64,000 nucleotides of DNA from Candida dubliniensis CD36 (taxonomy: Eukaryota > Ascomycota > Pichiomycetes > Serinales > Debaryomycetaceae): positions 2,604,001 to 2,668,000 of the forward strand of contig NC_012860.1 of NCBI RefSeq assembly GCF_000026945.1. Reading direction: 5' to 3'. A program made the position numbers and the translations under genes. Below the pieces are notes generated by a model. It made no database searches. It was given only the letters and a program-made list of their open reading frames with translations, and was not told the origin of the DNA. Below, piece after piece: positions 49,946 to 60,086 of this stretch. The stretch's first letter is position 1. Each line of letters starts with the position of its first letter.

Positions 49946-51246
49946 ATTGTATGAGAAGTGGGTAGTGTTCTTCTACTAAAGATAAAAGGGGGGGCGGAGG
50001 GGAAGTATTGGAAAGAACTCTGTTAATCAATTGTCACTATAAATATAGATAGACTTCAACTTTTGGAATACTATAGCGAACAACAAGTTGGTTAATAATA
50101 AATAACAAAAGAATATAGAAGAATAAAGAAATGAAAATAGTAATTTTATAATTTTTAAGGGTTTAGAATTTTCTGTTGGTAAAGAAAGATAGTAGTTACT
50201 TTTATTAGGCGTGTGTGTGTGTGTGTGTGTGTGTGTGTTTAATAAACAATAAAAAAAAAAAAATAAAATCTGCGAATACGCGAATACACGAATACGCGAA
50301 CCACCAGTTTGATTCGTTGAAATTCTTGAATAATTACAACAACAACAATTAAAACAAATTTTATGAATTTAATATCACACGAGGGAGAGATAGATTTTCG
50401 TTTAAACATGAATAGTTTAACATAAAAGTCAATTGCTTTTGCTTTGTTTTGTTTTGCTTTGTTTTACTTGTGAATTAGAAAATAATAAACTTAAACTAGT
50501 TGATAGATAGGTTACTTCGCGTCCAATCAATTGCCTCTAATAAATTCATATTAATACTAATAATCTTCCTAGTAGACACACACACACACACACAATCCCC
50601 ATTTACTGATCTTTGATTTTAAACATATGAATAGAGTAAGAATCGAAAGGGGAGGATATTGTTAAGAGATGTGAAACTTAATTATTTTTGTATAGTTTTC
50701 GATTGTTTATTAAGATTAAATTAAAAATGGAAATAAACTTCTTTCTTTCTTTCTTTCTTTTTCCCAGTAAATTTGATTTGATATCATCAATGAAAAAACT
50801 GTTTATCTGATTACTATTACCATAAAACACATATCTAAAACAACTTGATATACATGGTAAAAGAAAAGAAAACCCATCAACCAATGTGTGTCCAATTATA
50901 AAGAAGCAATCTGCCACACACACACACACACACACACCGAGGCTCAACAACAAAACAATTAGTATAAGTGCGTGTATAACGTTCAATTGTGGAGTGTGAG
51001 TGTGAGTGTGAGTGTATGTGCATGGACGGGTGGGGTGTGTCTTTGTGGACAATCTTTAAAAAATTATTTTATCACATTCATCAACCAACCAACCAACTAC
51101 TACAACAACAGTTTTCACTAATATCAACGGCTAATTTTTAAACCAAATAGTACCCTTATAAGTTTATCTTTTTTTTTTATTATATTATATTCTATTTTAT
51201 TCAATACATTTACATTAACTACTTTATTATTAAGTTCTTTGTTAAA
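49946..51246. other. divergent intergenic region between LRR gene and CMD-like gene B
   Basis: No gene is accepted. It contains (GT)n at 50211-50237, an 8-bp CGAATAC(G/A) repeat at 50272-50300, (CA)n at 50575-50594 and 50915-50937, a CTTT tract near 50741-50760 and a TG(A/T)G repeat near 50992-51015. The minus-strand open frame across the CA repeats is not believed. Confidence 0.55.
50272..50300. repeat. short 8-bp tandem repeat GCGAATAC
   Basis: Three and a half units (GCGAATAC, GCGAATAC, ACGAATAC, GCGAA) lie 0.33 kb upstream of the LRR gene. The C(G/A)CGAA cores loosely resemble cell-cycle SCB cores. Confidence 0.7.
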
Positions 51247-52287
51247 ATGACTATTACTACTACTACTACTACCACCACCACCACTCCTAGTATTACCCCG
51301 GAACTATTACTTAAATTTGCTTATTCATATCCCAATCTACAAAATTCATGGTATTTAATTGCTGTAGCTACATTGACTCAATTAAATTTATCAGAAGAAA
51401 TCCCCAAAATTTTCCATTTTGCCTTACGACAACAATTATTAGAATTTCAAAATGATTCTAATTTATTAACTAATGAAATCATGTTAAAATTAGCTAAAGA
51501 TTCAATTAGTTCAAGTGAAAAATTCCTTGATATTTATCAAACTGGAGTTAAATTACCTGATGTTTTAATACCTCATACTTATAGTGAAAAATTACCTTTA
51601 AATTATAAATATCATCAAAGTAAAGATATACGTCAAACTCAACAATCAATAGTTGATCAAATTAGAGAAGTATTATTGAAAATTAGTATGTTTAGTGGAT
51701 TACCCAAATCAATTAATTCATTATTAATATTAAAATCAGTAACTCCAACAGCATTAACCAATTCAAATTCAAATTCAAATATTAATTTACCTAAACGTAA
51801 GAATATAGTTGAACCCATTGAAGAAAAAAATATTACTCCCAATATTACTCCCAATATGAATGTGACTGATACTATTGATGGGAAAATATCAAGTGAATCT
51901 ATTATTGTAGATCAAATTGTTACTAATTTAATTGAAGGATCTGATTATTGGAATACAATTTATTCAAATAAATTAAATCTTCGAATTAAAAAAGAAATGT
52001 TACGAACTTATCCCGATTTATGGTATTTTGTATATCATCATATTTATGGTCCATTAATTAGTTTTACAGAAATTTTATCTTCTCAAAAAACATCATTTAG
52101 TTTGATTGCTTGTATGATACCTCAAGATGTAAATTCACAATTAAAAGGTCATTTAAAAGGTGCTATTAATAATGGAGCAACAAAAGAAGAAGTAAATAAT
52201 GTTATTCAATTGGTATTTGATATTTGTGATTCATTAAATCAAACTCAATTATGGAAAGATGGTAAACAAAGTGTACCTAAATTATAA
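51247..52287 (+). CDS. peroxisomal AhpD/CMD-like protein B, paralogue of 34566-35654
   Basis: This 346-residue protein aligns by eye with protein A over its whole length. Shared blocks include E-I-P-K-x-x-H-F-A-L-R-Q-Q-L-L, Y-P-D-L-W-Y-F-x-Y-H-H-I-Y-x-P-L and K-G-H-L-K-G-A-x-N-N-G-x-T-K-E-E. The first Cys of C-V-V-A-C in A is Ser here (S-L-I-A-C), so a redox role for that pair is unlikely to be shared. It ends in P-K-L, a weaker PTS1 variant than the A-K-L of protein A. The Ser-runs of A are missing or replaced by short N-S repeats, so those runs are late insertions. The N-terminus has a (Thr)n run from an ACT/ACC repeat. The two genes lie about 15.6 kb apart, same strand, separated by unrelated genes. 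Confidence 0.87.
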   Translation: MTITTTTTTTTTTPSITPELLLKFAYSYPNLQNSWYLIAVATLTQLNLSEEIPKIFHFALRQQLLEFQNDSNLLTNEIMLKLAKDSISSSEKFLDIYQTGVKLPDVLIPHTYSEKLPLNYKYHQSKDIRQTQQSIVDQIREVLLKISMFSGLPKSINSLLILKSVTPTALTNSNSNSNINLPKRKNIVEPIEEKNITPNITPNMNVTDTIDGKISSESIIVDQIVTNLIEGSDYWNTIYSNKLNLRIKKEMLRTYPDLWYFVYHHIYGPLISFTEILSSQKTSFSLIACMIPQDVNSQLKGHLKGAINNGATKEEVNNVIQLVFDICDSLNQTQLWKDGKQSVPKL

Positions 52288-52401
52288 TTATAATTTTCAT
52301 CTTTATTATCCTTTTCTCCTTTTCCCCTTTTCCCCTTTTCTCCTTTCATAATAATAATAATACAAAATTTAAATGATAATAATGACATTGAATTAGATCT
52401 T

Positions 52402-52433
<32 letters not shown>

Positions 52434-52675
52434 GAACCAATACTTAGATGATACAAAATATATTACATATTCAAACGATTTTTTTTTCTTTTTATTTATT
52501 TTTGTAATTCAATAACAAATATGTATAATATATACATATATATATAAATATATAAACTAAACAAGAAAACTATGAGGTTTTATATTATTTCCACTTAATT
52601 ATAGAATCAATTTATCTACTTTTCCTTTTCCTATTCCTCCCCCTCCCCCCCCTGTCCTATTTTTTTTTTTTTTTT
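52288..52675. other. spacer between convergent CMD-like gene B and V-ATPase f gene
   Basis: No gene is seen. It holds a CCTTTTC repeat near 52310-52345, a long T-run at about 52405-52430 and a C-run near 52636-52651. Confidence 0.5.
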
Positions 52676-52930
52676 TTATAATTGTATACTATTTTGTCGT
52701 TGAATTAATAAAATTTGTAATCCACAAAAGGTAAAGAATGCCAAATATACAAAAACAGCACTGAAAATAGTTTTAGCTACTGATTTACCATCTTCAGGAT
52801 CATTTATTGATCCCATAAATGATTCATTATTAGTTTGGAAAAGATAACCAATAATTGATAATATAACTATAGCAAATGATGAAGTAATAAAACAACAATA
52901 TGCTTGAAATGTCGATACAACTGGTTTCAT
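52676..52930 (-). CDS. V-ATPase Vo sector subunit f (YPR170W-B/RNAseK-like)
   Basis: An 84-residue protein with two membrane spans (about 9-31 and 51-77) separated by a very conserved loop, N-x-E-S-F-M-G-S-I-N-D-P-E-D-G-x-x-V-A. Start (M-K-P-V-V-S-T) and length (84 against 85) match S. cerevisiae YPR170W-B. That protein was identified structurally as subunit f of the vacuolar proton-ATPase membrane sector and is related to metazoan RNAseK. It acts in the vacuole and Golgi membrane. The reading frame is uninterrupted here. The gene is close to NUT2, as in S. cerevisiae where the two are separated by one gene. Confidence 0.93.
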   Translation of the reverse strand: MKPVVSTFQAYCCFITSSFAIVILSIIGYLFQTNNESFMGSINDPEDGKSVAKTIFSAVFVYLAFFTFCGLQILLIQRQNSIQL

Positions 52931-53321
52931 TATAATAATTTTTTATAAATTTTTATAAAGTCTTCTTTCTTTTTTATTTATTTTATTATCTCTAAAATGA
53001 ATTGGTATATGAATGAAATGAAATTAAAATGGATTCCTCTATTATTATTATTACTACTATTACTACTCTAGGGGTAATATAGAAATGTGTTGATAATGGT
53101 TTAGTTGTGGTAGTAATGGGATGATATGAATTGTTATCTTATCACTAAAAAGCTTTTTTGAAATTGGAATTGGAGTTTGGAGTTTGGAGAGAATTGAGAA
53201 TTGATGTTGAAAACTCAAGAAGTATTCATTTTTTTTTTTGTCGTTGTTGTTTGTCGTTGAAGGTGACATTTTTTTTTTTTTTATTTTTTTTTTTTTTCGC
53301 TAGTAAATGTCGTCGTTGATA

Positions 53322-53352
<31 letters not shown>

Positions 53353-53607
53353 TGCTCACTCACTCACTAACAAAATTATATATTAATAGTTTCCCTAAAC
53401 AATTAACGTTTTTTTATTATATGGTATACATTTCTAATTAATACTAATAGATATCACTCTATTCCTATTGTTAAATTCCTAATAACTCCATAAATAAGAC
53501 GATCTTCGAGCCACCAATAATATACCAACCCTCAAGAGGGGGGGGGAGGAGGGAGGAGGGGGGTTTCTTTTATAAATAATACTTCACCATCATGTCCTTG
53601 TTTTGAA
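52931..53607. other. intergenic region upstream of V-ATPase f gene
   Basis: No gene is seen. It contains T-runs (about 53230-53240 and 53269-53298), (CA)n at 53321-53348 and a G-rich tract at 53538-53562. Confidence 0.5.
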
Positions 53608-55215
53608 TTACAGATTCTTGATATCAACAATGTCACCATTACTACTCTCACCATTAGATCGATGTCGACGTTTATGACGACGACCATTAATACTACCATT
53701 ACTACCATTCAACCCAATTCTATCTTCACTTTCATCACCATCGCCATCGCCATCATCTTCATTGTCTTCTTCATCCTCATCCTCATCCTCTTCATCATCA
53801 TCGTTAAAATTTTTCCCAAAACTATCATTATTATCTAATCCTGACAGTTTTACAGGACTCAGATTTTCATTTTCATTATTATTATTATTGTCATTATATT
53901 CTTCTTTATCATTCTTTATTGGACTACTACTCCCCATCATCATCATCAATTTTATTTTCTCTTTCATTTTCAATTCTTTATCATGATCATGATCATGATC
54001 ATTGTTATTTGTATTATTATTGTGACCTATGGGCGTTGTAATATCGGTAGTTATAGTTGTATCTACCGTAGTAGCAGCAGTAGTAGTAGAAGTAGCAGTA
54101 GTATTATCACCAGCAATGGTTTCAGTTGTAGAAGCAACTGAAGCTACTGCAGCTACTGCAGCTTCTGCCTCTGCAGCTATTTTTTTATCTTTTAATTTAT
54201 TAACTGCTTTGTAAACTTCTTTCATAAAATTCAATCGATCACTCACAATATACATATTTTTATACCATTGATTTTCAATCTCCAAATTATGCTTAATTGT
54301 ATTAACACCACCATTAGTACTACCACCACCATTAGTACCATTAGTACCATTGTTTGATTCACTTTGATTATCATGTATTTGAGTTCCATTGAAAAATTTT
54401 TCTGTATTAGAATTACCAATGGTTGAACAAGTAGTAGGAATAATATAACCTTCATTATATTTCTTCATTGAATTTATCAATTGTTTCATTTCATTTGTCA
54501 TTCGAGAAAGTTGTTTTGATACTGGTATGGTTGTTCTTGTATAATTACTTGAAGTTGATGTTGGAGTTGGTGTACAAATTGGAGTTTGTGAAGGTGTTGA
54601 ATTCACTGATGGGGTTCTTGTTCTTGTTTTAGTTTTAGTTTTAGGTTTAGGTTTAGGTTTAGGTTTAGGTTTAGTTGTAGTTGTAGTTGTGACAGTTCTT
54701 GGACTTGATTTAAGATCATCAATGGTTTGATATATTGGTGTTAATTCTCTCATCTCATCAACATCAACATCAACATCAACATCACCATCAACATCATTAT
54801 CATCATCATCATCATCATCATTATCGTTAGTATTATCGTACTGGTTATATATGTTTGTATTTGGATTATTTGATGATTTGATTTCTGTAGTTGATGAATT
54901 ATAATTCATTGATTGAATATTTGTATCTGATTTAAATTCTGGAATTTTAATATTTGACATTCCAGTAGTGAAAGATGAATGGGAATTTAAAAATCTTTGA
55001 CTATTATATTTGAATTTGACAATTTTACTTGGTGACAGTGGTAACGAAATAAATGTATTGTTATCATCATTACTATTATTGGTTGATAGGGTTATGGTAG
55101 TATTGGTATAATCAGGAATAGATGATCGTCTAGTTGTTCTACCAGTATTAGGAGTATTCCTTGATGAATGTAGGGATTTAAATTTTTCAGGATTATATTT
55201 AATTGAAACAAACAT
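53608..55215 (-). CDS. low-complexity protein of unknown function
   Basis: The preferred ATG at 55215 gives 535 residues beginning M-F-V-S-I-K-Y-N-P-E-K-F-K-S-L-H-S-S-R. A frame open up to 55299 is rejected because it runs through a G-tract giving P-P-P-P and unconserved sequence. The only segments that look ordered are this N-terminus, S-R-M-T-N-E-M-K-Q-L-I-N-S-M-K-K-Y-N-E-G near 240, and I-E-N-Q-W-Y-K-N-M-Y-I-V-S-D-R-L-N-F-M-K near 315-335, which could be helical. The rest consists of K-P/K-T dipeptides, D-V repeats, Ala-Thr-rich and acidic runs, and a basic R-R-H-K-R-R-H-R near the end. I do not recognise the family. Lys/Arg patches would fit a nuclear or cortical scaffold, but this is a guess. 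Confidence 0.7.
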   Translation of the reverse strand: MFVSIKYNPEKFKSLHSSRNTPNTGRTTRRSSIPDYTNTTITLSTNNSNDDNNTFISLPLSPSKIVKFKYNSQRFLNSHSSFTTGMSNIKIPEFKSDTNIQSMNYNSSTTEIKSSNNPNTNIYNQYDNTNDNDDDDDDDNDVDGDVDVDVDVDEMRELTPIYQTIDDLKSSPRTVTTTTTTKPKPKPKPKPKTKTKTRTRTPSVNSTPSQTPICTPTPTSTSSNYTRTTIPVSKQLSRMTNEMKQLINSMKKYNEGYIIPTTCSTIGNSNTEKFFNGTQIHDNQSESNNGTNGTNGGGSTNGGVNTIKHNLEIENQWYKNMYIVSDRLNFMKEVYKAVNKLKDKKIAAEAEAAVAAVASVASTTETIAGDNTTATSTTTAATTVDTTITTDITTPIGHNNNTNNNDHDHDHDKELKMKEKIKLMMMMGSSSPIKNDKEEYNDNNNNNENENLSPVKLSGLDNNDSFGKNFNDDDEEDEDEDEEDNEDDGDGDGDESEDRIGLNGSNGSINGRRHKRRHRSNGESSNGDIVDIKNL

Positions 55216-55807
55216 TAAGTAAGAAATAGAGGGGGGGGGGGGGGTTGAATAGTAATAAAATGTGGATAGTTTGCAATTTATATAATAATGAAACTCCAAA
55301 ATTCTAGAAAATTAATATATATATATATATATGTAGAAATATTGGGGGCAAATTCACACAATTTATGGAAACTATATTGATAGTAATAAATAATAGTTAT
55401 AATTAAAGTGTAGATTGATTGTTTGATAGTTGGTGTTTGATTTGAACAACATATAAATTATTAACAAAATTTTGGAAAAATTGCAGTCAAGTTCAAGTTC
55501 AAGTTCAAGTTCAAGGCAAAATGAAAATTTTTGAATTCAAATTTTTTCTCACTTTCTTTCTTTCTTTTCTTTCTCTTTGTCTCTCTCTCAAACGACCAAG
55601 AACAAAAAGACCCACACACACAAGCACAAGTTTTCACTATAATTAATTTAAAACTTCAATCAATCAATATTGATAACTACCATCAGTTTCTTCTTCCAAT
55701 TAACAAAATTATAGAATAGTTACAACAAAACCTTTTCACCTTTTTACCATTTTGTCATCTATTTATTTATTTATATTTATATATATATATATATATATTG
55801 ACTAATA
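55216..55807. other. divergent promoter region between unknown gene and NUT2
   Basis: No gene is seen. A G-run lies at 55231-55244 and (TA)n at about 55316-55331 and 55776-55798. A CAAGTT hexamer repeat lies at 55488-55515. Confidence 0.55.
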
Positions 55808-56266
55808 ATGACTACAGGAACTTTACCATCAACACCAGAAAATGAACCATTGATTAAATCAGCTGATAATGTTGCTAATTTAATTGAATCATTTATAGAA
55901 TTAGGTGTATTGGTTCATGATAATCAAGGAACTCCACAATCAAATCAAGCATTAATGAATAAATTAAATCAATTGATTCAACAATTATCTCAAACATCAA
56001 CCATTGCCAATGATACAAATACTAATACAAATTTGAAACAATTTCTTATACCAATTGATGTGATTTCATATATTGAAGATGGAAGAAATCCTGATATATA
56101 TACTCGAGAATTTATTGAAGTTAATGCTAAAAGTAATGCTCGATTAAAAGGGAAAATGTTGGGGTTTAAAAAATTACGTGATGTTTTCAGTGATAAGTTG
56201 AAACAAGAATTTCCTCAATTGGAAAAAAGTGTTGATGATATAATTAAACGAACCGATGATAATTAA
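55808..56266 (+). CDS. NUT2: Mediator middle-module subunit Med10/Nut2
   Basis: A 152-residue protein against 157 in S. cerevisiae. The Med10 pattern is clear: an N-terminal helix A-D-N-V-A-N-L-I-E-S-F-I-E-L-G-V-L-V-H-D, then I-P-I-D-V-I-S-Y-I-E-D-G-R-N-P-D-I-Y-T-R-E-F at about 78-99, and the C-terminal K-x-K-M-L-G-F-K-K-L-R-D-V-F. Med10 forms a heterodimer with Med7/Med14 contacts in the Mediator complex and is essential for Pol II activation. A TA-rich box lies just upstream of its start. The neighbouring V-ATPase f gene is also a near neighbour in S. cerevisiae. Confidence 0.96.
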   Translation: MTTGTLPSTPENEPLIKSADNVANLIESFIELGVLVHDNQGTPQSNQALMNKLNQLIQQLSQTSTIANDTNTNTNLKQFLIPIDVISYIEDGRNPDIYTREFIEVNAKSNARLKGKMLGFKKLRDVFSDKLKQEFPQLEKSVDDIIKRTDDN

Positions 56267-56829
56267 TAATAACAGTAGAAAAAAAAAAATGGGTAAAAAA
56301 TAAGCAAGTCATATTTGGAATGATAAGGATTTTACAAAAAATAGATTACTATTTGATTAAATCAGTTTAACTGTTAGTAAATTAAAAGAGATTGTGGGAC
56401 AATTACTTAACTTCAAGAAGTATAGAAATGGAAATAAAATTTACAGAAATCAACAACTTAAATAAAGCTGTGCAGCATTGATTTTTTGAAAGGTTATAAA
56501 TTTAGGGAAAAACCATCAAAATTCATCTGATAAATTACTTTCAACTTTTCATTAATTGTCGGTTACTATGTAAGTAATTGTGTGTCAAACATTCTCTAGA
56601 TTATGGAAAAATGGTATTATATAATTCTATAGCAGTTTCTTAGGTAATTGTCTGTTGGGATATTTTCAATACTTGATAACTATATGTAAACCATATTAAG
56701 AGAAATATCAATAATATATCTTGTGTATAGAAACTAATGACAATCTCAATAACAAAATATTCATTATCATACTAACACATGAAGCCGGACTCGGGGGGTT
56801 TTTTGAAGATACAAACGCAAAGAAGTTAA

Positions 56830-56871
<42 letters not shown>

Positions 56872-59251
56872 ACTTATTGCTATAGCTATAAGAAAATTTG
56901 GAGATGAAAATGGATTGAGAGCAATTGCATTTATTCGTTTTTCAAATTTGATTAAAAAAGATTTGTGGTTGTTACATAACCATTATACTATTTTGTCCAA
57001 CAATTTTACCTATACATACGGATATATGAGAAGACAACAGTTATTATTAGTAAACAATGATACCACTATTCCCAGTACCAATATATATTCTTCCCCTTCA
57101 TAACCAATTACTAGTTATTTATTACTTTGGTAGTTGAAGTTGTTGTGTTTACATTGTAGTGTTGCTGAAGTATATCGCATTTCATTTTATGGTAACAAAC
57201 AATTATACGGAAGATTGTCTGTCTGTCTTTCTTAAAATTTGATTTATTATCGATTTACATTAATCTGATTTGATTTGATTTGATTTGATTTGATATGATC
57301 CGTAAAAACCATTTGTAATGGAATAGCAATTGATGTATTATTAGCTGGTTGCAATTAAATAGACAAGACCCAAAAAGAGAAAAAAAGAAAGAAAGAAAGA
57401 AAGAAAAAAAAAAAGTGGGCTGGTTAAAGCCAAATCAAATCAAATCAAATCAAGTTTGAATTGAATTGAACAGTACACACTCATGCTTGGTCTACATATG
57501 ATTCTTTCCCATTATTTCAAATGTAAAAATCTTGTTCAATTACTTGGCTGAATCAATGATGGTTAGTTGTGAATTTGTTTGTATACTTTTGAATTAAAAG
57601 AGTTTGTTTTTTATAATTCAATTCAATTTAAGAATTGAAATTGGGTGATTTTTCCCGTTGTTTTTGGATTACGTAGAGTTTTTTTTTTTTTTTTTAAAAA
57701 AAAACAATTAATACACCAGATTCAATAACAACAAAGTCTCACTTCCCTCCTCCCCCTTCCCCCAATAAACGCAATAACTAGAATCTAGCATCTAGGATAA
57801 TAGAAATAGAAATAGAATCTGTTCTATTGTATATACACACAAAAAGATTATTATTGAAGTTTTGCTTGGATGAAAAGAGAAGAAAGAAAAAAAAAAAAAA
57901 AAATATGTACGTGCTAAATCCCAATTCGGTAATAGCCAGATACCGAAATGACGCACCACGAGTTAAACAATATTTTGTTATTATTCTATAATTCAGATTC
58001 CAATATTCCAGATGGTGTTGTTGTTGGTGTTGTTGTTGTTGTTGAGCTAGTTACTTAATATTGTAAGGAGTTTATTAAATTAAAAATTATATTGGGGACA
58101 AGTATACAGTTGTTGAAGATAATAATAATTACTGTCTTAATTCCGTTGAAGTATTATATTATTATCAAAAGACTTAATGATCCTATAAAATTCTATCTCC
58201 TATATAATTATGCCATCGTTATCATCATCATCACCAGATATACGAGAGTTCTTTTATTCGTATGATTTTCTTTTTCTTTTTTTTTTCCTAGTTTTGCGTA
58301 AACCGTTCTTCATTCTTTTCAGTTATTAATTGCATTTTGTGTGTTTGGATGTTTATTTCATTCATTTCAAAAACCGCGATGCAATTTTTAATTTTAATTT
58401 TAATTTTAATTTTAATTTTGTAACGCAAACTAAAAAAAACTACAACCACCACCACCACCACCACTGTTGCTGCTACTACTATGCAAATATTTTACTACAA
58501 CAATGACTGAAAATCTACGACAATACGATTTAACACCAAATTGAATCACTAAAATTGTATAATAAACAATAGAAACTAGCCAGTAAAAATAATCTAGAAT
58601 TATGGTTTTTTCACTTCATTGTATTATTCTTTCTATCCAATCGCCTTTTTCTCTCTCTCTTTCTCTCTCTCTCCTTGCTCCTCTCTCCTCCTTTCGACAA
58701 TTGTAAATATTGTATACTAATACGGTTGAATTTTCATTATTTCTTTTACAATTTTTTTAGTCCTCGTTTTAAAGATTACATTGTTTTTCTATTTTGTGAT
58801 TTTAATCATGATGATTAATTCTTTTATTTCTGGTTGAATTTTGCTGCTTGTACGTTTTTTCTTGTTTCTTGTTTCTTGTTTCTTGTTTGGTCGAATTTAG
58901 TTTTTGTTCTATTTTTATTTGCAATTCTCTATAACAATAAATACTTATTATTATTATTATTATCATGTCAATTGGAAAATATAAATAAAAGCTATAATCC
59001 TCTGGTATTATGTATTTTAGCAAATAACTTTTTGTTTTTGTTGTTCTTTTTAAATTGTTATTCATTGCCCAAAAGAATTCCATCCAGTTTTCGCACCCAA
59101 ATTATATACTATACCCAATATCCCCCTCCCTCCTCCCCCCCTTCACACTTTCACACTTTCCTTAATCCTAAATTTTTTTTTCATTTTTTTTTTTTTTGAC
59201 TTCCAATCAATTCAGAAATACCTTCAATAATAATAATAAAAAAAAAAAAAG
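56267..59251. other. 3-kb gene-poor region upstream of a secreted-protein gene
   Basis: No gene is accepted. It includes (AAC)n at 56830-56871, a TGATT repeat near 57270-57295, a hairpin TTCGGTA/TACCGAA at 57925-57947, GTT tract near 58017-58042, a TTTTAA hexamer tract at 58387-58420, an ACC tract near 58445-58463 and CTTGTTT repeat near 58860-58888. Length and position suggest a complex promoter for the 59252 gene or an unannotated noncoding transcript. Confidence 0.5.
56830..56871. repeat. (CAA)n trinucleotide microsatellite
   Basis: About fourteen perfect AAC units in noncoding DNA downstream of NUT2. Confidence 0.9.
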
Positions 59252-59725
59252 ATGCTTAGCTCTAAAATTTACTCCCTTGTTTTATTATCATTATTTGGAT
59301 TAGTTAGATCAGCTGATATAACCACTACTGTCACCACCACACCTTATGTCACTGCTACCACCACGGTTGGATTACAAGAAGATATTTATGCCACAGAATA
59401 TATTTTCACTGATGAAAATGGTAAATTAACAACCACTACTGTTCTTGCCAGTACTGTTACTAATCCAGCTGTTTTATCAGGAACAAAAAAATCATCTGAT
59501 ACAACAACATCATCAACAACAACAACTAATGGTAATGATAAATCATCTTTAGAATCTAGTTTATCTTTCTCAGCTTTACCAACTAGTTTCTCAACAGAAA
59601 TTAAAGTTGAAGTTCCTCAAGGAGTTTATTCTACTTCAACTAAACATACTCATACTGTATTAGATGATGGTCAAACTGCTGCTCTTGAATTAGTGGTGTT
59701 ATATACCGCCTTTTGTGATGTGTAA
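59252..59725 (+). CDS. small Thr/Ser-rich secreted protein of unknown function
   Basis: A 157-residue protein. Residues 1-21 form a clear signal peptide (M-L-S-S-K-I-Y-S-L-V-L-L-S-L-F-G-L-V-R-S-A). The mature part is rich in Thr, Ser and Val with T-T-V-T-T-T and T-T-S-S-T-T-T-T runs, typical of O-mannosylated yeast wall or secreted proteins. There is no convincing GPI-attachment signal: the C-terminus is only mildly hydrophobic (A-L-E-L-V-V-L-Y-T-A-F) and has its single Cys three residues from the end. A long upstream spacer suggests regulated expression. I do not recognise a family. A truncated GPI protein is possible. Confidence 0.75.
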   Translation: MLSSKIYSLVLLSLFGLVRSADITTTVTTTPYVTATTTVGLQEDIYATEYIFTDENGKLTTTTVLASTVTNPAVLSGTKKSSDTTTSSTTTTNGNDKSSLESSLSFSALPTSFSTEIKVEVPQGVYSTSTKHTHTVLDDGQTAALELVVLYTAFCDV

Positions 59726-60086
59726 GAAAGAAAAGAAAAGAAATAGATTAGGCATTACCAATTAATCCATTTTCATTTCACTTAATTGAAACAACCAAAA
59801 AAAAAAAAAAAAAAAATAATCTTAATAATAATGAAATCTTTTTTTTTTTTTTTATCTCCTTGTTCTTTCTTTTTTTAATTCTTTGGTATTTGTTTACCAA
59901 TCGTGTTTTATTAATTTGTTTCTCCCTGTCTCTTTTTAACTCTAGTTTTAATTTAGAATATATATAAAGTATGTACCATTATAAACTCCAGTTGTTTATT
60001 TGTTTTTTTTTTTTTTTTGGAAATACCGATATATTATACTCTTTCTTAAGTTTTTGATTTGATTTAATTTGATTTGATTTGTTCGT
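59726..60086. other. spacer between two convergent secreted-protein genes
   Basis: No gene is seen. It contains A and T runs (59797-59817, 59839-59853, 60004-60018) and a short GATTT repeat near 60055-60080. Probable 3' ends of both flanking genes. Confidence 0.5.

Noticed and set aside
55216..55299. Upstream extension of the 53608-55215 gene
   Set aside because: It reads through a poly-G tract (Pro run) and divergent-promoter sequence; the ATG at 55215 gives a more natural start.
56769..56775. TACTAAC downstream of NUT2 as an intron branch point
   Set aside because: No pyrimidine-rich stretch with a following YAG at a suitable distance and no coding frame after it.
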